34,187 nucleotides of DNA from a virus. Positions 29,715 to 34,187 of the stretch are shown piece after piece. A model generated the notes under the pieces. The model did no database searches, was not told where the DNA came from, and saw only the letters and a program-made list of their open reading frames with translations. Position 1 is the first letter of the stretch; every line of letters starts with the position of its first letter. The stretch is taken from IMG/VR virus record IMGVR_UViG_3300009684_000092, positions 1 through 34,187 of that record, one strand, 5' to 3'. Made by a program: the position numbers and the translations under genes.

Positions 29715-30162
29715 TTAATGTATTACCATCTAAACATGCGGTAGGACTTATAGTTAAGCATCTGCCTTCCAATATAGCATGAACAAATGCGTCCAGTTGA
29801 TAATCTCTTAATTCTACTTCTGTTCCTCTAACAGTAATAGGAAGTGAATCTGCGTATTCAGCTAATTCTTCTCGTGTAATATTATGACGATATGTAACAT
29901 CCTTGGAAATATTAGAAGTATAATTTCGGGATTTGCAGAACTTTAAAAGATTAGGTAATAGACCGTATGGCAGAGTTCGTGTTCTAAGATTATAGATTCT
30001 AATTTTACCATCGAAGAGTTTTGCTCGTACGGATGGCATATATTTAGCATTTGGTAACTCAAAAGTAAAATACTCATTTATTTCTTGAAGAATACCAGAA
30101 TCATTTGAGTCAATTCTCAAATATACTTCATTGATCTTTGTTATCTGAATATCTTCATTCAT
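29692..30162 (-). CDS. uvsW: UvsW helicase, N-terminal part with very short N-intein
   Basis: The N-extein (142 residues) matches the T4 UvsW N-terminal domain: VYLRIDSNDSGILQEINEYF, then GKIRIYNLRTRTLPYGLLPN and VELRDYQLDAFVHAILEGRC with the Q-motif-like RDYQ. It ends TISPTA, the first half of Walker A. The next 14 residues, CLDGNTLIEAEISD, are intein block A starting with Cys1, and then the frame stops. The ATG at 30162 is chosen because it lies 4 bp after the uvsY stop; the longer frame to 30195 overlaps uvsY. Alone this piece cannot bind ATP, so trans-splicing with 28138-29571 is needed. Confidence 0.88.
   Translation of the reverse strand: MNEDIQITKINEVYLRIDSNDSGILQEINEYFTFELPNAKYMPSVRAKLFDGKIRIYNLRTRTLPYGLLPNLLKFCKSRNYTSNISKDVTYRHNITREELAEYADSLPITVRGTEVELRDYQLDAFVHAILEGRCLTISPTACLDGNTLIEAEISD
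29695..29736 (-). other. N-intein of split UvsW intein (14 aa)
   Basis: Cys1 is encoded at 29734-29736, and the fragment CLDGNTLIEAEISD ends with TGA (29692-29694). Only the first beta hairpin of the intein is present. At 14 residues it is at the short end of naturally split N-inteins. Confidence 0.85.
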
Positions 30163-30166
30163 ATTA

Positions 30167-30613
30167 TTAACATCCAGCCATAAATTTCTGAGCATCCAAA
30201 ATAGTCTTAATAGTAGAATGTCTCCACTTTATGTTATCCATAATATCCTTAAGAGCATCAACCAAAGTAGATTGATAATCCATTTGCATTTTCAATTTTG
30301 AAATATCCGGATCAGTTTCATAGAACATATCCATATCAGATTTTAAAGGTTTTGTAAGACCATTAAATGGATCATATGGCCAACCAAACTTATCCATTTC
30401 CTCCTTGGATAGTTTACCATTATAATACATCCACTTATCCTTTTTTAAAACAGCCATCATCCAATCTTGTCTTTTCAGTTGCAGTTTTGAAACAGAATAG
30501 ATTTCAAGATACTTAGCATGTAGTGATGCAGATTTAATAGAAGTCATATCTAGATTTTTTGCATCAATCTTTGAATCTTCTTTCCAACCCTCAATAATTT
30601 CATCCAACGTCAT
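30167..30613 (-). CDS. uvsY: UvsY recombination mediator
   Basis: The 148-aa protein (T4 UvsY is 137) has MTLDEIIEGWKEDSKIDAKN, then LHAKYLEIYSVSKLQLKRQD, DKWMYYNGKLSKEEMDKFGW and NIKWRHSTIKTILDAQKFMA, all typical of UvsY. It loads UvsX recombinase onto single-stranded DNA covered by gp32. The gene comes directly before uvsW, whereas in T4 uvsY follows uvsW, a local order change seen in other T4-like phages. The leader AAGATATAAATTAATAT lacks Shine-Dalgarno and holds only a near match to the late octamer (TATAAATT). Confidence 0.95.
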   Translation of the reverse strand: MTLDEIIEGWKEDSKIDAKNLDMTSIKSASLHAKYLEIYSVSKLQLKRQDWMMAVLKKDKWMYYNGKLSKEEMDKFGWPYDPFNGLTKPLKSDMDMFYETDPDISKLKMQMDYQSTLVDALKDIMDNIKWRHSTIKTILDAQKFMAGC

Positions 30614-30628
30614 ATATTAATTTATATC

Positions 30629-31078
30629 TTATTGGAATTCAAAAAAGTCATATCGAAATACGATGTCAACGTATGCATATTCAACATCAGTATTTTGAAC
30701 ATTTAATTCTATTGAACCTATACTTGATGGAAAGGCATTAACAAATTTAACAGCTCGTGATATATTGTTTTTGCTAGTAAGGAAATTCAACATAATATCA
30801 CAGGCTAACATTGTATTTGCAGTAGTATTTGCCATAATCCAACCGAATGCTTCATCATACACAACTAGATTTTCATCCATACCAACTCTGATAGTAAGAG
30901 TATCATATACAATATGATCAGACGAAACATAACCAGCAAAGTTTCGATAGGTTGCAGAAATTTCCCCAATAGAAACACCAGGAAAGGTTGCAGATACTGC
31001 AAACCGCTCAATTGTTTTAAATGTATCAGAGCCGATACTTAATTTAAAACCTGTAAGAGGTAATAGATTATTATTCAT
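30629..31078 (-). CDS. Tail-tube-like (gp19-family) virion protein, 149 aa
   Basis: The sequence LTGFKLSIGSDTFKTIERFA, then FPGVSIGEISATYRNFAGYV, VYDTLTIRVGMDENLVVYDE and a C-terminal FPSSIGSIELNVQNTDVEYA with YVDIVFRYDFFEF fits the beta-sandwich fold shared by T4-like tail tube gp19 and tube initiator gp54-like proteins. T4 places gene 19 elsewhere, so this copy between 23 and uvsY may be a second tube-like or tail-completion protein. It has a private late promoter with 6 bp to the ATG and a terminator upstream, so it is a separate late unit. Confidence 0.6.
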   Translation of the reverse strand: MNNNLLPLTGFKLSIGSDTFKTIERFAVSATFPGVSIGEISATYRNFAGYVSSDHIVYDTLTIRVGMDENLVVYDEAFGWIMANTTANTMLACDIMLNFLTSKNNISRAVKFVNAFPSSIGSIELNVQNTDVEYAYVDIVFRYDFFEFQ

Positions 31079-31084
31079 ATACTA

Positions 31085-31092
31085 TATTTATA
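31085..31092 (-). promoter_or_regulatory. Late promoter (TATAAATA) for the tube-like gene
   Basis: The exact octamer lies on the minus strand and ends 6 bp before the ATG at 31078. It lies just after the gene 23 terminator, giving a clean start of the next late unit and a leaderless mRNA. Confidence 0.8.
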
Positions 31093-31097
31093 GAGAC

Positions 31098-31125
31098 AAA
31101 AAAGGGGATCCCTTTCGGGACCCCC
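31098..31125 (-). terminator. Intrinsic terminator after gene 23
   Basis: On the minus strand the stem GGGGGTCCC/GGGATCCCC with a GAAA loop (31104-31125) is followed by six T (31098-31103). This is a classic Rho-independent terminator, 29 bp after the major capsid protein stop. Confidence 0.92.
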
Positions 31126-31154
31126 TCTCAGAGTTAACCTCTTACCTAACTAAA

Positions 31155-32513
31155 TTAATAGTTGGTTGGGATGTGTGCTCCATAACCTAGACCGGTTACA
31201 ACGAAGCGGCGGAAGTATGGATTACCTTGATTAGCACCAGTGCCGTTAAGTGATGTTGGATCACCAGCAAATGGATTACAAACAAGACCGTAACGGGTCT
31301 TGAAGCCAATTTTTGGTTGGAATGTGTTAGGATCGACTGCACGAACCATAGTTAGAGGAACGTATGGGCAGTAGAAAACACCTGCATCATATGCATTTGA
31401 ACCACGATAACCAACAGTGACATAATCTTCGACGGAGTATGGGTCAATGAAGACCTTGATACGACCGTTGATTAGACCTGCGAATACATTACCTGTGTCA
31501 TCAACATTCAAGTTGGTTGATAGAGCAGGAGCATAGTCCATAACGCCAGCAGCTGCAAGAGCAGAAGCAACGTTTGAGGAACAGATAACAATGTTACCCT
31601 TACCTCTACGAGTTGCTTTGGCAACGGCGTTAGCTTCGAGTTCGATCTGATAGATCAAGCTCTTGAACTTTTCAACGGCCCAACGACCATCGGCATCTTC
31701 ATTGATGTCGAATAGACCAGTTGCAGTACCGCCGGTACCGAAACCAGAGTAAACGCCGCCGACCTTAGCCTTGGCATTAACGGTGTTGATAACTTCACGA
31801 TTGATTTCCGCAAGGATTTCAACAGAGAGGATATTGGCAAGTTCAGCTTCGGCATCAAGACCGTGAACGGCTTTGAGGTCCTGAGCTAATTCCATGGTGT
31901 ACTCAGCCTTTAGAGCGCGAGTTTGAGCAGTAACAGTTGTTTTATCAACTGTGAAACCCATTTGACCGAAACCAGCAGCACCAGTGGTACGACCGATTTG
32001 GACTGGATTTGAACCGCCTGCATAACCGTTGGTGATGGATGGGTCGGTATAGCTACCGTTAACACCAGCACCAGTTAGAGCTTCACCCTGTGCAGTAGTA
32101 ACTGGTCCAGCAAATGCTGTATCAGGAACATTGTATAGAGCCTCTGCAGTGTTTGCACCAGCTGCATTTTGGTATTGGCTGCGCATTGCAAAGATCAAGC
32201 CTGTTGGCATGGTCATTGGCTGAACACCAGCAATATCATAAGCAACGATGTTAGGCATTGCACGGCGAACTAGTGAAATAAGAACTGGATCCCAGGTCTT
32301 AACTGCACCTGTACCACCACCAACATCGGAACCGCCAATGGCGTTACCTTCTGTGATGAATGAGGCATGTGAGTTTTCTTCACGTAGTGCCTTCTCCTGG
32401 TTTTCTAGAAGAACCGCAGTAATTGAACGACGGTAGTTATCTTTGAATGCCGGAGCGTCCTTGGCTTCCAAAACTGGAGCCCACTTCTTTTCGAGCTGTT
32501 CTGAATTGAACAT
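31155..32513 (-). CDS. 23: Major capsid protein gp23
   Basis: The 452-aa protein starts MFNSEQLEKKWAPVLEAKDA and continues with the gp23 core: VLISLVRRAMPNIVAYDIAG, QPMTMPTGLIFAMRSQYQ, KAEYTMELAQDLKAVHGLDA and RYGLVCNPF near the end. A processing site for the gp21 protease of the I/L-x-E type is seen at FITE-GNAIGG, so about 55 residues should be removed during maturation. It forms the HK97-fold hexamers of the head. The codon composition is less AT-rich than its neighbours, typical of a highly expressed gene. The leader ACAACAACACAAATAAATAT is CAA-rich and lacks Shine-Dalgarno. Confidence 0.97.
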   Translation of the reverse strand: MFNSEQLEKKWAPVLEAKDAPAFKDNYRRSITAVLLENQEKALREENSHASFITEGNAIGGSDVGGGTGAVKTWDPVLISLVRRAMPNIVAYDIAGVQPMTMPTGLIFAMRSQYQNAAGANTAEALYNVPDTAFAGPVTTAQGEALTGAGVNGSYTDPSITNGYAGGSNPVQIGRTTGAAGFGQMGFTVDKTTVTAQTRALKAEYTMELAQDLKAVHGLDAEAELANILSVEILAEINREVINTVNAKAKVGGVYSGFGTGGTATGLFDINEDADGRWAVEKFKSLIYQIELEANAVAKATRRGKGNIVICSSNVASALAAAGVMDYAPALSTNLNVDDTGNVFAGLINGRIKVFIDPYSVEDYVTVGYRGSNAYDAGVFYCPYVPLTMVRAVDPNTFQPKIGFKTRYGLVCNPFAGDPTSLNGTGANQGNPYFRRFVVTGLGYGAHIPTNY

Positions 32514-32563
32514 ATATTTATTTGTGTTGTTGTTGTTTGTTTTTGGTTTAGAACCTTATATCA

Positions 32564-34006
32564 TTAGAGGGATGACACTGATGCCTTCGCTTGTCTTGAT
32601 AGTGCGGTTAAATAGCGTGCCATAGATGGAGATGTTTCTCCGTCCATGTTATCATTTTCTACAATTGTTTCGGTACTAACATAGCGGCTGGTACTTTCAA
32701 CAAGTGTTTCTTCCTTATCTTTTCCAGAAATATAGAACTCCTTGATAGTTTCAATCTTCTTACGATAAGAAGACTCATCAACGAATTCGACATCCTCGAT
32801 AAGGCCTTTTAGTTTTTCTACCTGTGTATCGGCAAGATCTTTGAACGATTCAGTCATGATCTTTTCGCGAGTCAGAGTAATAACTCCGGCGGCTAGGGAT
32901 TCTGAAATGCGTTCAGCTTCAACTGCTTCACTTTTAAGTTTGGCAACTTCTTCTTCCAAATTGGCGAATAGGTCAACCTTACTGTCAGGTACTTCAATGT
33001 AATGTTCGACGAATACTGACTTAAGAGCTCCAATGAAGTTCTCAGCAATTTCGGTGCGTAGACTTGATTCAATAGCGACTTTGTTTTCTTCCACCCAGGA
33101 TTCAACTGCATAAGTTAGATAACTATCAATCTTTTCAGTTAGAGTTTCCTTAATGGTTTCGGTTTCTTCACTTAGACGTGTTTCATATTCTTCATCAAGA
33201 ACGGTCTTCATTTCAGAGATCTTAGAACGAACTGCAGCTTCAAAAATTGTAGTTGCGCGTTCTTTGAATTCTTCAGTTAGACCTTCTTCGTTTTCAACGA
33301 GGCGGGTAATGTCTGAATGATCAACATCAAATGATTCAGTTGCAGGAGTTGCTGTAACATCTTTCTTAATATTTTGCTTTAACTTAGTAAAGATAGAACT
33401 GTCTCCAGTTACCAAACCAACAAGTGAAAGGAATGTATCCGATACCAATTGACGTTGGGCATTTGAAATATTTTTACCATTTTTAATTAGATTTAAAGCA
33501 GATACAACCTTAGTAATATCAGCATTATCAAGTAATCCAGTTTGAGCAAGTTGTTTAAACCTGACCGCTATTTGATCTTCATCAAGTTCAACAGATTCTC
33601 CAAGTCCTGATGTTAGCATACCAATTGCTTCACCATAATCGCCATCTGCCTTTTTAAGGATTCCCTTAATAGTATCAGATGCTTTATCTTCATCATAGTC
33701 ATCACCATGTGCCTTTTTAAGAATCTTTTCAGCATATTCGGTAAACTCATCATCTGAATTTACTTCATCTTCTTTAATAGATTCTTTCATATCTTCTTCA
33801 TCTTCTGCTTCATCTTCGTCCTTAGGACCAAGTTTGGCATCAATTTCTGCGTCTGTATCTTCATCTTCTTCAGTGTCGTCACATTCTTCGTCTTCCTTCT
33901 TCATTTTTGCTTCTGCAATTCCTGCATCAAGCTCATCAAGAGAAAGTAATGTTTCTTCACTGATATCCTCAATGATATCCTCTTCAATTATTTGTTTGTG
34001 TTTCAT
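32564..34006 (-). CDS. 22: Prohead core scaffold protein gp22
   Basis: The 480-aa protein directly precedes gene 23 and is a long, charged helical scaffold. Residues 20-140 are highly acidic (EECDDTEEDEDTDAEIDAKL and similar), and the middle and C-terminal halves are predicted coiled coil (KTVLDEEYETRLSEETETIK, ANLEEEVAKLKSEAVEAERI). The C-terminus GETSPSMARYLTALSRQAKA matches the conserved end of marine T4-like gp22. Several I/L-x-E sites would allow gp21 cleavage. It is longer than T4 gp22 (269) because of the acidic N-terminal part, which may be the fused role of T4 gp67/gp68 core proteins. Confidence 0.85.
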   Translation of the reverse strand: MKHKQIIEEDIIEDISEETLLSLDELDAGIAEAKMKKEDEECDDTEEDEDTDAEIDAKLGPKDEDEAEDEEDMKESIKEDEVNSDDEFTEYAEKILKKAHGDDYDEDKASDTIKGILKKADGDYGEAIGMLTSGLGESVELDEDQIAVRFKQLAQTGLLDNADITKVVSALNLIKNGKNISNAQRQLVSDTFLSLVGLVTGDSSIFTKLKQNIKKDVTATPATESFDVDHSDITRLVENEEGLTEEFKERATTIFEAAVRSKISEMKTVLDEEYETRLSEETETIKETLTEKIDSYLTYAVESWVEENKVAIESSLRTEIAENFIGALKSVFVEHYIEVPDSKVDLFANLEEEVAKLKSEAVEAERISESLAAGVITLTREKIMTESFKDLADTQVEKLKGLIEDVEFVDESSYRKKIETIKEFYISGKDKEETLVESTSRYVSTETIVENDNMDGETSPSMARYLTALSRQAKASVSSL

Positions 34007-34090
34007 TTACTTTTGTTTTGTTTGAGTTGGAGAGGAAATTAAAGCAGATGCTTTTCTTTCAGTCTCATATATATTATTCAATAGGTCCAT
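34007..34090 (-). CDS. Very small protein before gene 22, 27 aa
   Basis: The frame reads MDLLNNIYETERKASALISS followed by PTQTKQK. The stop TAA touches the ATG of gene 22 directly (TAAATG), suggesting translational coupling. It may be a small core protein such as those found between 21 and 22 in this group, but 27 codons do not allow a firm call. Confidence 0.4.
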   Translation of the reverse strand: MDLLNNIYETERKASALISSPTQTKQK

Positions 34091-34129
34091 ACCAATGTTT
34101 CACTTCACAACAACGTTGTTAATCCATAT

Positions 34130-34187
34130 TTAAAGTTTTATGTTTATCTCATTTAGGAATTGAGCAAACAATTTAGTTTGTTGTTCA
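34130..34187 (-). CDS. C-terminus of an upstream gene (possibly 21), partial
   Basis: An open frame enters from the right edge and ends EQQTKLFAQFLNEINIKL before TAA (34130-34132). The T4-like order would put prohead protease gene 21 here, but too little is visible to recognise it. Confidence 0.35.
   Translation of the reverse strand, partial: EQQTKLFAQFLNEINIKL

Noticed and set aside
1-34187. CRISPR array
   Set aside because: No set of regularly spaced identical repeats was seen on either strand.

Overview
This window is part of the genome of a T4-like myovirus (Caudoviricetes). The evidence is the T4-style block of replication and virion genes, nearly all on the minus strand: 22 - 23 - (tube-like protein) - uvsY - uvsW - 55 - 47 - 46 - cobT-like/cobS-like pair - 45 - 44 - 62 - regA - 43. 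The DNA is AT-rich. Early promoters look like T4 early/sigma70 promoters (TTTACA, 17 bp, TATAAT or TACAAT) and late promoters carry the T4 octamer TATAAATA, which fits the gp55 sigma factor encoded here. A phage ferredoxin, a CobS/CobT-like pair, a MazG-like pyrophosphohydrolase and a putative lipoprotein suggest an aquatic Gram-negative host, but the sequence does not identify it.

Layout (transcription runs right to left). 34187-30167: head and recombination genes (scaffold 22, capsid 23 with a strong terminator, tail-tube-like protein, uvsY). 30162-28138: uvsW, broken into two genes that carry the two halves of a split intein. 27725-27457: a gap with a plus-strand promoter and RNA-like hairpins. 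27456-24020: sigma factor 55 and the gp47/gp46 nuclease. 23752-19833: CobT-like VWA protein, CobS-like AAA+ ATPase and small genes. 19716-17068: small DNA-binding protein, dNTP hydrolase-like protein, sliding clamp 45, small genes. 16907-11936: clamp loader 44/62, RegA, a lipoprotein and an Ntn-hydrolase, flanked by two related plus-strand GIY-YIG homing endonucleases. 11823-7644: DNA polymerase 43, fractured by a second split intein with a Vsr-like homing endonuclease gene between the halves. 7633-1: pyrophosphohydrolase, AEP primase-like protein, then a dense array of small accessory genes joined by ATGA overlaps, including a cREC-domain protein, a split SLOG/DprA-like protein, a HAD-like phosphatase and a ferredoxin cut by the window edge.

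The most unusual points are: (1) uvsW is split inside its Walker A motif by an atypical split intein whose N-part is only 14 residues, with a small overlapping frame between the halves; (2) gene 43 is split at its catalytic DTDS motif by a canonical split intein plus a free-standing endonuclease; (3) promoters sit so close to start codons (5-6 bp from the -10 hexamer or the late octamer to ATG, at seven genes) that the mRNAs should be leaderless, and Shine-Dalgarno motifs are almost absent elsewhere; (4) there is a possible small RNA gene at 27567-27724; (5) two homing endonuclease genes share a conserved late-promoter leader with a stem-loop.
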